Position numbers and translations under genes: made by a program
Assembly: GCF_907164915.1 (NCBI RefSeq)
Contig: NC_061862.1
Span: 36,023,522-36,087,521, forward strand
Direction of reading: 5' to 3'
DNA: 64,000 nt
Source: Impatiens glandulifera
Taxonomy: Eukaryota; Streptophyta; Magnoliopsida; Ericales; Balsaminaceae
In this document: positions 35,412-46,083 of the stretch, one piece after another
How the letters are laid out: each line of letters begins with the position of its first letter
Numbering within the stretch: position 1 is the stretch's first letter
The notes under the pieces: generated by a model
What the model saw: only the letters and a program-made list of their open reading frames with translations
Told to the model about the DNA's origin: nothing
Database searches by the model: none

Positions 35412-38038
35412 ATGGGACGTGCTTCGGCTTTATTCAAACATATCATTCAGGTGGATTTTGAGGAGATCCGACAAAACGGTTCGACACCGGCAAAGGAAGT
35501 TATTGACCGGATCACCGAAGCCGGACTCGAGTATTTTCTAGGCGGTCCTTTTGTTCTCTACGGAGAAGCGGTTGAAGAATTCTTCAAAACCGCATCTCTC
35601 TCTAGCGACAAAATAACCGCAACTGTTGGTGGTAAACAATTCGAGATAACTGAAGAATCGGTTGCGGAAATCCTACGACTTCCAACAATTGGCTGCAATG
35701 CTTCAATGGAACTAGATCCAAAAACATTCGAGGCGGCTTGCCAGATTCTCTCAGTAACCGGTAAGCCGGTAAAGGTATCCGGTAAAAAGTCCTCATTCCG
35801 ACCGGAATACATACCGCTTTGTGACATCTTCACAAAGTCAGTTCAGGCGAGAGGTGGAAATTTCGACAACCTCACCAAGGCTAAAATCGAAATGCTCATC
35901 AGCTTACTGGAAGGCGTACATGTTAACTGGGCGAAGGAAGTTTTCAACAACCTGAAAGACATGGTGAAACCGGATTCCACCCGGTCATGGGGATACGCCA
36001 TCCCTCTTGGAAGATCATGCTCCACAACAACATCAACACCGGTCCGGGTGTTGTTCTGTCATCGAGCAAGATAATAAAATCTCGACAATTCCTGGAGAGG
36101 AAGCAGCCGGCCCCCTGTTCTACAAGTGGCCGAAGGAAGAAGTCTACCGCCAAGACACCGGCTCCGGTAAAAGACAAGTCCGGAAGCAAGAAGGGTAAGG
36201 AACCGATAGTATTCACGGAACCGCCCTCGCAAACAAGAGATGAGGAAGAATCGGCTTCCACGTCTGACCGAACCGGCTCGCAGAAAACCGATAAAAATCC
36301 TTCCGATAGAGAAGGACCATTTGAAGAAGATCACTCGGCTACAAGTCCTGACAATACCGGTGCGGCCGCAAGCCTTGAGAACACCGATGCCGATGCAGAC
36401 GGCCGTGGGGAGGAAGAGGTTACCGCTGACAACGACAAGAAGATGGCCGAAACTATAGTGCGTAGAATCCTGGAGGAAATCGAACTGCGAGTTCAAGCGG
36501 CTGCCGCAGTATACCGGGAATGGCACGAGTACCGATGCGATAAATTCTTCAAACACATGTTACCGGGCCTAACCGATGAACAAAGTTTCAGAAGGCTGAA
36601 GGAGATAGAAGAAAACATTATAAGCCTCACAAATGCCAAAGATCCTAACGAAGCCATGGACCGACACGCAATCGTGAAACCGCGTGCTCGGCTACAAAAG
36701 CTAACCGTACGTATCCGAAAGCTTTCAGAAAGGTATGTTGCTGGAACACCGAAGGCTAAATTACAGCTCTTGGTGTTGGATAAGCTTGAGATAAAGAAAG
36801 GAGAATTCACTGAAGAAATAGATCGGCTTGACGCGGTGCACAGACAGCGAGAAATAGCGCATTCTCCGCGTCCTGAGACCGATGACGGTCAGAATCGAGG
36901 TGAAACGCCTCCCCTAGAGGATCTGGTCATAAACGAAACCGACGAAAGAACGGAGACTCCTTTCACTGGGCCACTTGAAACTGATCAACCTAGGGATTCC
37001 GAACCGGGCGTCACAGAAGAAAGGGTCAAGTCCCTTATTCAAGAGTTTGCCGACTCTAAGGTTCGACCGTGGAAGAGGAAAATCAAGAAAGTCGCGCGCC
37101 AAACAATCCTGTTAGCCGAAAAGACGAGGGATGATCTTGTAAAGGCAGAGGCCCGGATCACAGACATTGAAGCCGACTACCGGGACGACGCGGTTCTGCA
37201 CAACGATCATCTTCAACGAACCGAGGACTTGGAAGATAAGACCTCAAGGATGGTGGATGACATGGGTCGGTTTGAAAGGGAAACCGAGCAACAGATCACA
37301 AAGGTCGATGAAGACCTGGGGCGGTCATGCAACGAAGCCGCTTCCACACTCAACAGAGTCATTAGCCTTGAGGAAAAGAATGCAAGCCTTGAAGACCGCA
37401 ACGACAAACTCGAAGCCGACCTCAAGGCGCTCACCGAACAGGTGAATGAGCTGATCAATGCCAAGTTGGCTGTCGATACAGCGGCTGAGGAGGCAGACGC
37501 CCGGGCGGCTAAAGAACTTCAGGATGCCTTGGATGACCAGAACCGGACAGAGAAGGAAGCACCGCGGTCATCTGCTGCGAACTTCGACGAATGCGTAAGG
37601 ATATTAACGGCCAACAATCCGGCACTTGCGAAGTCAATGGCAGCTCAAGCAGCCGAAGATGCAGAACGGTTAAATACTGAAAAACGAAGGCTCGCCGAAT
37701 TTGCAAGGGTTCACAAGAAGACCAATGCGGCTTCTTCCTCTTCGGTTCCGGAAAAACGGAAAAGGAAAACATCAAAGAAGGCTCAAGTAACTGGGATGCT
37801 GGAAAGGATTACCGAGACAATCATTGAAACTCAACCGAACCCAGCTATGCACACCGAGGATGAAGACGAAGAGAATCTCGAGTCGCGGTCTAAAAGACAG
37901 CGAGTTCTCAATACGGTTCCAATCAGCACGATTGGTCAACCGCAAGCTGAAGGTTCATCTTCAAGACCGGATCAACCGGATGAGGAAGAACCGACCGATG
38001 CTATGATGAAAGACTTCATATTTTCCGATTCAGAATAG
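35412..38038 (+). pseudogene. aORF3 of the inner element (accessory domain plus coiled-coil tail)
   Basis: ATG at 35,412; about 875 codons with one frameshift near 36,010, so it is nearly intact. Residues 1-200: shared accessory domain (VDFEEI 14-19, AGLEYFL 37-43, EEFFKT 55-60, LP 90-91, FDNLTKAK, VNWAKEVFNNLKDM). After it come a basic Pro/Lys tract (RRKKSTAKTP, SGSKKGKE), an acidic Ser/Asp-rich linker, then from about residue 350 long heptad-rich helices (ERVKSLIQEFADSK..., LEDRNDKLEADLKALTEQV) typical of coiled coils. The tail has EKRKRKTSKK and KRQR, which look nuclear, and an acidic end. A self-associating nuclear or capsid-associated protein is possible; no enzyme motif is seen. It is the largest accessory gene in both elements. 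Confidence 0.82.
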
Positions 38039-38130
38039 GGGCTTACTTTTCTTAATCTATGTTTATTTCGGTGTCTATATAATATTTTCCCTTTTTCGGT
38101 TACTTTTATATATATATAAAGTTATTTTTG

Positions 38131-38364
38131 AAACCGGCCTATACTTGCATTATTACATGGTTTTGATAATTTTAAATAAAATAATCAAAAAGGGAGAAAT
38201 TGATAAGATAAAAGATAATAATTTTCCAAAATTTTTCTCAAAATTTTTCGAAAAATTCTCCCAAGTTAGTTTCAAAAATCCGGTCAAATAAATAACCGGT
38301 CTACGTTTGCAATCTTACATGATTTTGATAATTTTAAATAAAATAATCAAAAAGGGAGAAATTG
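38131..38364 (+). repeat. Duplicated purine tract with fossil LTR edge
   Basis: A segment of about 72 bp ending 'caaaaagggagaaattg' occurs at 38,131-38,202 and again at 38,292-38,364; the second is the working polypurine tract abutting the 3' LTR. The first copy is followed by TGATAAGATAAAAG, which looks like the LTR start of the outer-type family (TGATAAG...) rather than of this element (TGTTAGATAAA). The internal copy may be a relic of an ancestral LTR junction. Confidence 0.75.
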
Positions 38365-39599
38365 TTAGATAAAATTAGACCGGTTCACAGAACTTAACAT
38401 AAATAAATCTTCCATGCAAAAACAAAGAACCGGACCAGTCAAAGTACCCAACCGGTTAAGAAGCTCAACCGGTCAAGTTATTTAACCGACCTAAAACATG
38501 ACCGCTCAAAAGAAGGCTGGAAACACCAGACAGCCGGTCAATAACCGGAAGTCATCAGGCTAAGTTAAATGACCGACCAACATAAGAAGACACTTCGGGT
38601 ATCTGTTGAGAATGATACCAAAGGAACAGACTGAACATTTCCATATTCATACAAGTCTGAGGAAATTCTGTAGGCTGCAGAAGACAGTCCTACAAGATCT
38701 TTCTACTTCAGGATAAGTCAGAAAAAAATCTTCCAAGTACAGACAACTGTCTAACCAACAGTCACCATATTGAGTAAAAGACAAACCTGGCAGGTTTGTC
38801 TTACACACTAGAAGAACAGACTGCCAAGTCTGTAAAGTTGACCGCCAGGTCTGAACAGTTGACCGCCAGGTCTGAATCACTGAACCTCTGCTCAGCCAAT
38901 CAAATTCAAGAAAGTGAAATATAACCGTTGGCATATTTCACCTATAAAAGGAGCAGCTGAAGAAGAGTAAATTCGGGACACAAGTGGGATACGTGAGACA
39001 CAAGAGATTTCAAGGGGACACAGTGAACAATTAATTTACAAGTGATAAGATTGTGTTCTCTCTCTAGAAAAGGCCTAAGTGCTAAAGTTAAGTGTGTATT
39101 TACAATTTCGGTGTAAATTGTACGGGTGTTATCGAGCAGGAAATAAGTCTCGATCGGATTGTATTTGTATTCCTTATTGAATATCCTTCTCGCGGTTTCG
39201 AGAGGAAGGGGTAACGTAGGAGTTTTATCTCCGAATATCCATAAAATCTGTCTTGTTATTTACTTTCCGCCTGATTTACTTTATTACCGAGCTGTACTAA
39301 CCTACCTACACCGCTCTGACCGACTCTACACTACCTAAACCGAATCACCAAGTTACAAAACCGACTCAGCAACTTCCAAACCTGTCTTATCTAAAAACCG
39401 GTTTTGCCTATTTCATAAGTGTGCTGCTTCAACCTGAAACAAACCACTTTCGCGCTTGAACCTGGTTCAAGGGTTTGTGACAGTTTGTGTAGTATTGAAA
39501 CCCCGGTATTAATCTCTAACCGGATTAATCACCACCCTTTGAGTGAAACTCGCTAACCGGCCCAACCCCGGTCCTCCAGCGGCGACCTAGATCCTAACA
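38363..39599 (+). repeat. Inner element 3' LTR, 1,237 bp
   Basis: Partner of 25,958-27,196. TG...CA ends, TATA box at 38,943-38,951, same direct repeat of 'ttgaccgccaggtctgaa' upstream of it. Followed by the target duplication CATCG (39,600-39,604) and then outer gag on the minus strand. Confidence 0.95.
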
Positions 39600-39604
39600 C
39601 ATCG

Positions 39605-40340
39605 CCATCACATCTTCACTGATCTGATCAGCGTTTTTGACTGAAGCCGGAACGGTTGATACTTGGACCGCTGGTTCCACCGATGTAACCAAAGCTCTGG
39701 TTGCTGTTGATGTGGATGCTTCATCTTCGATCCGAGACTTAATCTCGAACTCGTAGGCTTTCAGATCCTCAAACACATCATGCAACTTCATCTGCCCGAG
39801 GGTGCTTGATTCTCTCATCACCATGGTCTTGATATCCCATGTGCTCGGTAGTGACCTTAAGGCTTTGATGATCACTTCTCGGTTGTCATACTTCTTTCCG
39901 AGTGTTTGAAGTTCGTTGACCACACTAGTGAACCGGTTAGTAAATTCTTTCATGTTTTCCCCCGGTTTCATCCTGATGCTTTCATATTTCTGTGTAGCCA
40001 CCAAGATTTTGTTCTCCTTTGTTCTTTCGTTTCCCTCATGGATCTAAATGATCGTTTCCCAGGCTTCCTTTGCATTGTCACAGTCTGATATCTTGTTCAA
40101 GGTGTTATGATCTATGGCCTTGTAGATGTGTCTCATGCAATGGTTGTCCAGGTTACTCTGTCTTCGATCATCATTTGTCCATAGGTCTGCCTCCTTGTTG
40201 ATCTTGATCAGTCCTTCTTTCAGGACTCGGCTCATTTCATCATCTAGGGTGATCAGATGTAGATACATCTGTTTCTTCCAACTATTAAACGCTTCACTGT
40301 TTAGCATTGGAGGCTTGTCGCTGTGGGTCATGCTTCCCAT
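39605..40340 (-). pseudogene. Outer element gag, proximal part
   Basis: ATG at 40,340 (KPPMLNSEAFNSWKKQMYLHL), UBN2-type gag core. A TAG at about 40,046-40,044 interrupts the frame at WETII; a Gln stands at this position in the inner copy (WDTVIQ). The frame then stays open to the inner element's insertion at 39,605, and continues at 25,957. A 136-residue open stretch lies at 40,004-39,594. Confidence 0.92.
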
Positions 40341-40371
40341 CTTCTTCGGTTGCTTGAGTGCTAAGAACCTC

Positions 40372-40383
40372 GCTCTAATACCA
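40372..40383 (-). promoter_or_regulatory. Primer-binding site of the outer element
   Basis: Reads TGGTATTAGAGC on the minus strand, two bases inside the 5' LTR; one mismatch (C to T) from the canonical initiator-Met site seen in the inner element. Confidence 0.92.
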
Positions 40384-40385
40384 CT

Positions 40386-41607
40386 TGTTAGGATCGGGGA
40401 CGCCCTTGGAGGACCGGGGTGTTTCCGGTTTTAGGAAGGGTGGCCTCTTACAACACACACAACACTTTGGTGATAGTCCGGTTAGAGACTATAACCGTTC
40501 TCAGCACTTCGCAAACTGTCACAGACTCTTGAACCGGGTTCAAGGGCGGAAATGTCTGTTTCAGTCTGAAGCAACGTATGCGACTTAGATGATGTTTAGA
40601 AGGAGTCGGTTTTAGATGGAGTGTATGGACCGGTTTATGGAGTAAGATTGATTTGGTTTGAGGTTAGATTAAGTGAATAAGCGGGAAATAAACGAAATGA
40701 CACGAGACAATATTTTTTATGGATGTTCGGAGCAAACCCTCCTATGTCACCCCTTCTTCTCAGGTTATGAGAAGGATCTCCACTAACTTTCAAAGTTATA
40801 ACAATAACACTGCCGGTCGAGCCCAACTCGCTACTCGCCGGTTACACCAACTCACTCTTGATGTAATACAATAACACAACACAAACACACACAGAAAGCT
40901 TCCGGTTTATGACACGTCGGTTTTGGATCTTTTGAAGGATTTTATCTCTCTAAGATTTTGTAACTTATCGCTATTGTTCACTTGTATTGAATTCGTCATT
41001 AATGAGGTCGTTTCATCTTCCTTTTATAGTAGATGAGATCCCAACGGTCACATTTCTCTCTCACTGTGGAATTGGTTGATCCATAGTCACGCTGGTGCAG
41101 GAGGGTTACTTGCACGTTTCACCTTCCTCAACACTTGGCAAGCATGCAAACACCTCTAAGTGTAGAATGACGTAACCGGTTTTCAGATTCGAACACGTGT
41201 CGGGCATGCACCTTCGGTTGTCAACATCGGATTAGTAAATCATCATTGCTTTCCTCGCATGCTTCCGATCGGATCTTATCTTCTTTTATCTCTTCGAGAC
41301 ACGTCTATTTCGTCATGTTACGTCACTCTTGCAGATTATAGTTTCTGGTTTTGTCTTTTTCATAATATGATCCGGCTGGAATGTGGACTTTGTCTTTGTT
41401 AGCCGGTCTCTTGAGAAAATTGAAACCGGTTCCTCTGATCTTGACTTGATCACTTGGAACTGATTTTCTTTGAGGTATTTCAACAGCCGGTTGATGAGGC
41501 TCCAGCCGGTTCATACGGTTTTGATCTGTTCCTGCACATAGAGGTTAACAACTGTTTAGTTTTTCTAGCCGGTTCCAAAAATTAACTTTACTTAATTTTT
41601 CTTATCA
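40386..41607 (-). repeat. Outer element LTR (5' LTR in element sense), 1,222 bp
   Basis: Partner of 13,939-15,160. In element sense it runs 41,607 to 40,386, starting TGATAAG and ending CCTAACA. TATA-like box on the minus strand at 41,028-41,020 (TATAAAAGG). Flanked on the right by the target duplication ACTTG (41,608-41,612). Confidence 0.95.
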
Positions 41608-41612
41608 ACTTG

Positions 41613-43363
41613 GTTATGTAATTCTCTCTACATATATACAAAGTATTAATAATTTTAATTTTATCATCCTTTTGAAACATGTTTCAAAAGCACGAGAAAA
41701 ACTAAATGTACAAAACTTGTAAAACATCTAGTGAATGAACTAGAATGATCTCTCTATTATTGCTTTGACATGATTGTTTTTATACTCACACTATTGTATA
41801 TTAGTGTGATGAAAAAATAATCCGTTTATTTCTCGTTGTGTTTTAGGACTTTCCTCATTCAAAGGGTTTTTAGTAAATTTTCCACATCAGTTTGTTAATA
41901 ATAGTCAAGCTAGTGTTCCTTTTCATCTTTTCATCATTTTCCTCTTCTAGTTTTAGGTTGTCAATAGGTGATAAACAACCCAATATATGTGATCGTAGCA
42001 ACATGCATCATGGGCTAGATACTTATTTGTCGATAAAAGAAAAGAATTTATTAATGCATAGGTTGCGCTCCATATTCTCTATGAAATCTAAATTTTAAAA
42101 CTATTGATACATTTCATTTTAGTTTCTACTTTTAGCATACAAGGATAATGTGTCATGGTCAATCTAAACTACAGTTCTTTCTAGGTTTTATATTTTACAA
42201 TTAGTATGCATTTTCATTATTTGCAAATTCATATGTATTATGTTATTTGTTAGGTAAAATTGATAGAGATGTCAGAGCTAGAGGCTCTCATCTTGAGAGA
42301 GAGATTCCGTGAATTGGAGGGATATTGGAATAACTCTCAAATTATTTAGAGAGTTGGTCCTATGGCAGCTATGGTTAGGCTGACAACACATAATTGATCC
42401 TGGTGATCTCAATTCTTTGGATGTCTTTGGAGAGGCAATATGGTGCTAGTGGTTGGACTTCTGAATTTGAGCGGGTAGAACAATTTACTGAAACTGAATT
42501 ATGTAAGCTTAACTTGGTTATGTAATTCTCTCTACATATTTACAAAGTGTTAATAATTTTAATTTTATCATCCTTTTGGAACCTGTTTCGAAAGCACGAG
42601 AAAAACTAAATGTAGAAAACTTGTAAAACATCTAGTGAATGAACTAAAATGATCTCTCTATTATTGTTTTGACATGATTTTTTTTATACTCACACTCTAT
42701 TGAATGGTTGTATCTTGATGTATTTATTTAGTTCCTTTTTTTAATATTCAACTATTGACACTTTTATGGTTTGTATGTTAAATATGATTAATCTCAGATC
42801 ATGAAGGTGAATCAAATGAGAGACTAAAATATATAGGATATTGCTGCTATGGAGCAAAACCGTTTGTTGGTCCATACATGTATAATAATTTTTTTTAATG
42901 ATTTTTCTATATATAATTGTTTGAATAGCACTATACAATATATTTTTAATTACATGATATTATTAGAATTTTTCTTCATTGACTTCTGAATTTGAGAGGG
43001 TAGAACAATTTACTAAAATTGAATGATGTCAGCTTAACTTGGTTTTGTGATTCTCTCTACATATTTACAAAATTTTAATGATTTTAATTTTATCATCCTT
43101 TTTGAACCTATTTCGAAATCATGATAAAAACTAAATACAGAAATCTTGTAAAACATCTAGTGAATGAACTAAAATGATCTCTCTATTATTACATTGACAT
43201 GATTTTTTTTATACTCACGCTCTATTGAATGGTTGTAACTTGATGTATTTATTTAGTTCCTTTTTTTAATATACAACTATTGAAACTTTTATGTTGGGTA
43301 TGTTAAATATGATTAATCTCATATATGAAGGTGAATCAATTGAGAGACGTAAATATATTAGAT
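41613..43363. repeat. Macrosatellite unit 4, continued gene-like half with nested duplications
   Basis: Resumes exactly where 13,938 stopped. From about 41,793 the sequence jumps back and repeats the block equivalent to 13,223-13,938 (a tandem duplication of about 0.9 kb present before the retrotransposon arrived). A second, 525-bp duplication starts at 42,456 and 42,981 and has the same junction as in unit 3. The last nine bases (43,355-43,363) are the target duplication of the MULE-like element. Confidence 0.83.
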
Positions 43364-43412
43364 GAGCAGTGATAGGGAGGCCGATGTTGGGCCTCCGACC
43401 ATACAGCGAATC
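43364..43412. repeat. Left terminal inverted repeat of the MULE-like element
   Basis: Starts GAGCAGTGATAGGGAGGCCG; 37 of 49 positions match the reverse complement of 46,084-46,132 (starting GAATAATGATTTGGGGGCCG). Confidence 0.8.
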
Positions 43413-43690
43413 CTCCGTGGCTGCCATGTGTGCTTTGCCAGGCTGTAAAAAAAATATATAAGCATCGAAAGGTGAAAACGGAAAACGAGGGCATAAAAAA
43501 GAAATGTAAGCGAACGGAACCACTTTCTCTCTTTTCTCTCTTTTCTCTATCATCTCCCAGACAACCATTTTCTTGTAAACCCTAGAATAGATTCGGTTCT
43601 TCCGGAGAACCTTATCGACGGTGGCCAGAATATAACTCGATATAAATACATTTCGACGGTGGATGCTCCGGAGAACCATATCGACGGTGG

Positions 43691-44205
43691 TCGGGTAACT
43701 TCACATGACTACTATGTTTTGATACTGTGTTTTTTCATCGTTATCTTTAATCGTTATCCTCACTTTATCTTCAAATCAATACAACTTTATATTGACATTG
43801 TTCGGGTAACTCCATATGACTACTATGTTTTGATATTGTATTTTTTCATCGTTATCTTTAATCGTTATCCTCACTTTATCTTCAAATCAATACAACTTTA
43901 TATTGACATTGTTATATTGAGCTCAATACATCTTTATATTGATCTCAATTCACGAATATATTGAGCTCAATACACGGACATATTGAGCTCAATACGCAGA
44001 TATATTGATCTAAATACACTGTTATATTGAGCTCAATACACATATATATTTATCTAAATACACGGTTATATTGAGCTCAATACACCTTTATATTGAGCTC
44101 AATACACAAATATATACACCTTTATATTGAGCTCATTACACCTTTATATTTATCTAAATACAGAGATATATTAAGCTCAATACACGGTTATATTATTGTT
44201 AATTC
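43691..44205. repeat. Minisatellites near the left end of the MULE-like element
   Basis: A 111-bp unit starting 'cgggtaac' is duplicated at 43,692 and 43,803. It is followed to about 44,205 by degenerate repeats of a roughly 20-bp word 'tatattgagctcaatacacc' whose centre TTGAGCTCAA is palindromic. The open frame at 43,659-43,964 lies in this repeat and is not a gene. Confidence 0.75.
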
Positions 44206-44329
44206 AAATCTTCTAATTTAATTCAAATCTGTTATTGTTCGGCTACTATACCACAAACAATAGTCTCCACTCAATTCTCTTTTACCACATTATTGTAGTT
44301 ATGTTATCATGGTTTATGTTATAGCAGTT

Positions 44330-44580
44330 ATATTGAGCTTATTTCGGCGTTATATTGAGATAATTGACTCGTTATATAGAGCTCATTGCCTAGTTATATT
44401 GATGTATTATCTCATTATATTTAGCTAATTGACTCGTTATATTGTACTTGTTGCTTCGTTATATTGAGATCATTGACTCGTTATATTGTACTTGTTGCTT
44501 CGTTATGTTGAGATCATTGACTCGTTATATTGTACTTGTTGCTTCGTTATATTGAACTGATTTCCTCATTATATTGATCT
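44330..44580. repeat. Minisatellite inside the MULE-like element
   Basis: Degenerate tandem copies of about 44 bp built around 'ttatattgagatcattgact' and 'cgttatattgtacttgttgc'. They lie just downstream of the Ulp1 remnant's 3' end. Confidence 0.65.
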
Positions 44581-44687
44581 CAAATAAATGATCTGACTAT
44601 GATACCACAAACAATAAACTATAGAGCATAATTCAGCATTATATTAAGTTTCTTTTAGCTTTACTGTGCATAAATATTTTAAACAAT

Positions 44688-45672
44688 TTAACTAGGACTT
44701 GGAAGGTATAAATTCAAAATGGCTCGTTCATTGTCGTAGGTGTTGATACGGGATTTTAACAATTTGGTGATGTAATGAATCCTCAACCCATGCATACTAT
44801 CAGCAGCATCTTTCGAATTCTCCAACAAATTCCATTTTTTCAATTCTCCATTGTAAGTCTCCATGTGCCTCATGGTAAAAATTCCACAATCAGTTGCGTT
44901 TATAGTATCCTGCCACTTCAATTTCAACAATGCAGACTTCAATGTGGGGAGAATGTCGACATTAGTACACCCCTTTGGACGAATAAATTGAGCGAACCGC
45001 TCGATAATGAGGTCAAGTTTTTTGTACTTATCTTCAAATTTTATACCTTTTGGTAGACATCGATTGTCTATGATTTCCACTTTGTATTTACAATTCCTAT
45101 TGCCTCGAATGAGGTTGAAAACAACGACGTAAAAGTGGTTAAGTCTAGCAATCGGTGACACGTAAGGAAAGGAGAGAGCCGAAGCCGATGTCCTTGAAAG
45201 CTTGCTTCTAGAGGTCCGACAGTCCATTCACGAGTTTACATAGGCCCTAAGGAGAAGTGCGGATGTTTGGAATCGTTGTTTACGGCAATCTTCTTTTTGA
45301 CAACTTCGAACTGAAAAAATGACAAAGGTGAACACTCCATATAACTATTTATCCATGTATCTACCTATTATGCTCCATACAACTACCTATTATGCTCCAT
45401 ACAACTACATATTATACTGCATACAATCACTTATTACGCTTCATATAACTACTAATTACGCTTCATATAACTAGTTAGTACGCTTCATATAACTATATTT
45501 TACGCTCAATATAACTAGTTATTACGAAATATAACACGCAAAAGATAACTTACCTTCCAAAATCTTGGTTTTCAACATCGTTGGTCTTCCTCTTTCGTGC
45601 ATTCAGAGTCATTACAATGTCGGAATTAGGGGGGACGGTAGATGGGATGTTGATATCGGTAGGAGAATCCAT
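44688..45672 (-). pseudogene. Ulp1/SENP-like C48 cysteine protease remnant
   Basis: Minus strand. A probable first exon 45,672-45,554 starts ATG (MDSPTDINIPS...), has an ARKRK basic motif and ends in a GTAAGT-type donor. The intron (about 45,553-45,313) holds a minisatellite and ends TTTTTTCAG. The following stretch has stops but keeps GFGSLL, a motif of the domain that precedes Ulp1 in plant transposon proteins. The open frame 45,227-44,688 contains the protease core: His in NHFYVVVF, Asp in VEIIDN, and the nucleophile in ATDCGIFTMRHMETYNG, so the catalytic H-D-C set is still visible. This family cleaves SUMO-like modifiers. The part between the upstream domain and the His is shortened, so the gene is probably dead. 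Confidence 0.8.
45335..45540. repeat. 22-bp minisatellite in the Ulp1 intron
   Basis: About nine degenerate copies of 'cttcatataactacttattacg'-like units in the presumed intron, making the intron sequence expandable. Confidence 0.75.
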
Positions 45673-46083
45673 TGATCTTAGAGAATAGATAGAAAGAAGC
45701 GATTGGATATTGGAGAATACGTACGGCGAGAATACAAGAGGAGGCGAGGTGGGGGAAATATTAGGAGGCGAGGATCTTCCACAGCGAGACGAATAACAAG
45801 TGGCGGCAAGAAGAGATTGATGGAAAGGGTTGAGTGTTTCTACGGCGAGACAGGAAATACCTCACGGCTCGACTAGGGTTTACACAGGAGGGAGCGAGAA
45901 GAGAGAGTAATGAGAGATAAGCAATGGTTAGACTGACGGCTCGACTAAGGTTTACGTAGGAGGGAGCGAGAAGAGAGAGTAATAAGAGAGAAGCAATTTA
46001 ATTCAATTTAGGGCAGGTGAAGAGTCACATATTAAAGCTATTTTTTATAAAATTCAAAAAATCCAGCGTGACAATGCCACATA

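Larger units (their letters stand above)
25958..39599 (+). mobile_element. Inner SIRE/Maximus-like Ty1-copia retrotransposon with three accessory genes
   Basis: Plus-strand element nested in the outer gag: 5' LTR 25,958-27,196, primer site 27,199-27,210, gag 27,236-29,033, pol 29,020-32,273, aORF1 32,807-33,510, aORF2 34,019-34,720, aORF3 35,412-38,038, purine tract ending 38,362, 3' LTR 38,363-39,599. TG...CA ends, 5-bp target duplication. Related to the outer element in gene order and proteins, but the LTR sequence is different (starts TGTTAGATAAA versus TGATAAGAAAA), so it is a distinct family of the same lineage. At least seven stops in gag-pol-aORF2 and four frameshifts make it non-autonomous. 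Confidence 0.95.
13939..41607 (-). mobile_element. Outer SIRE/Maximus-like Ty1-copia retrotransposon with three accessory genes
   Basis: Element on the minus strand: 5' LTR 41,607-40,386, primer site 40,383-40,372, gag 40,340-39,605 resuming at 25,957-24,846, pol 24,859-21,594, aORF1 20,877-20,140, aORF2 19,713-18,947, aORF3 18,431-15,492, purine tract 15,176-15,161, 3' LTR 15,160-13,939. Termini are TG...CA with a 5-bp target duplication. The length without the nested insert is about 14.0 kb, very large for copia. The domain order protease-integrase-reverse transcriptase-RNase H is the copia order; the large size and genes after RNase H point to the SIRE/Maximus lineage (inferred, no tree). 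LTR divergence is about 3% by hand count. All main ORFs except aORF1 carry stops or frameshifts, so it is not autonomous now. Confidence 0.95.

Noticed and set aside
35944..37775. Antisense open frames over inner aORF3
   Set aside because: Same reason: codon-composition shadows of a long low-complexity coding region.
20140..38038. Reading the accessory ORFs as retroviral envelope genes
   Set aside because: No signal peptide, membrane helix, cleavage site or glycoprotein-like Cys pattern in any of the six; the shared domain is soluble-looking.
43659..43964. A 101-codon gene at the left end of the MULE-like element
   Set aside because: The frame is the 111-bp tandem duplication read through twice; no family content.
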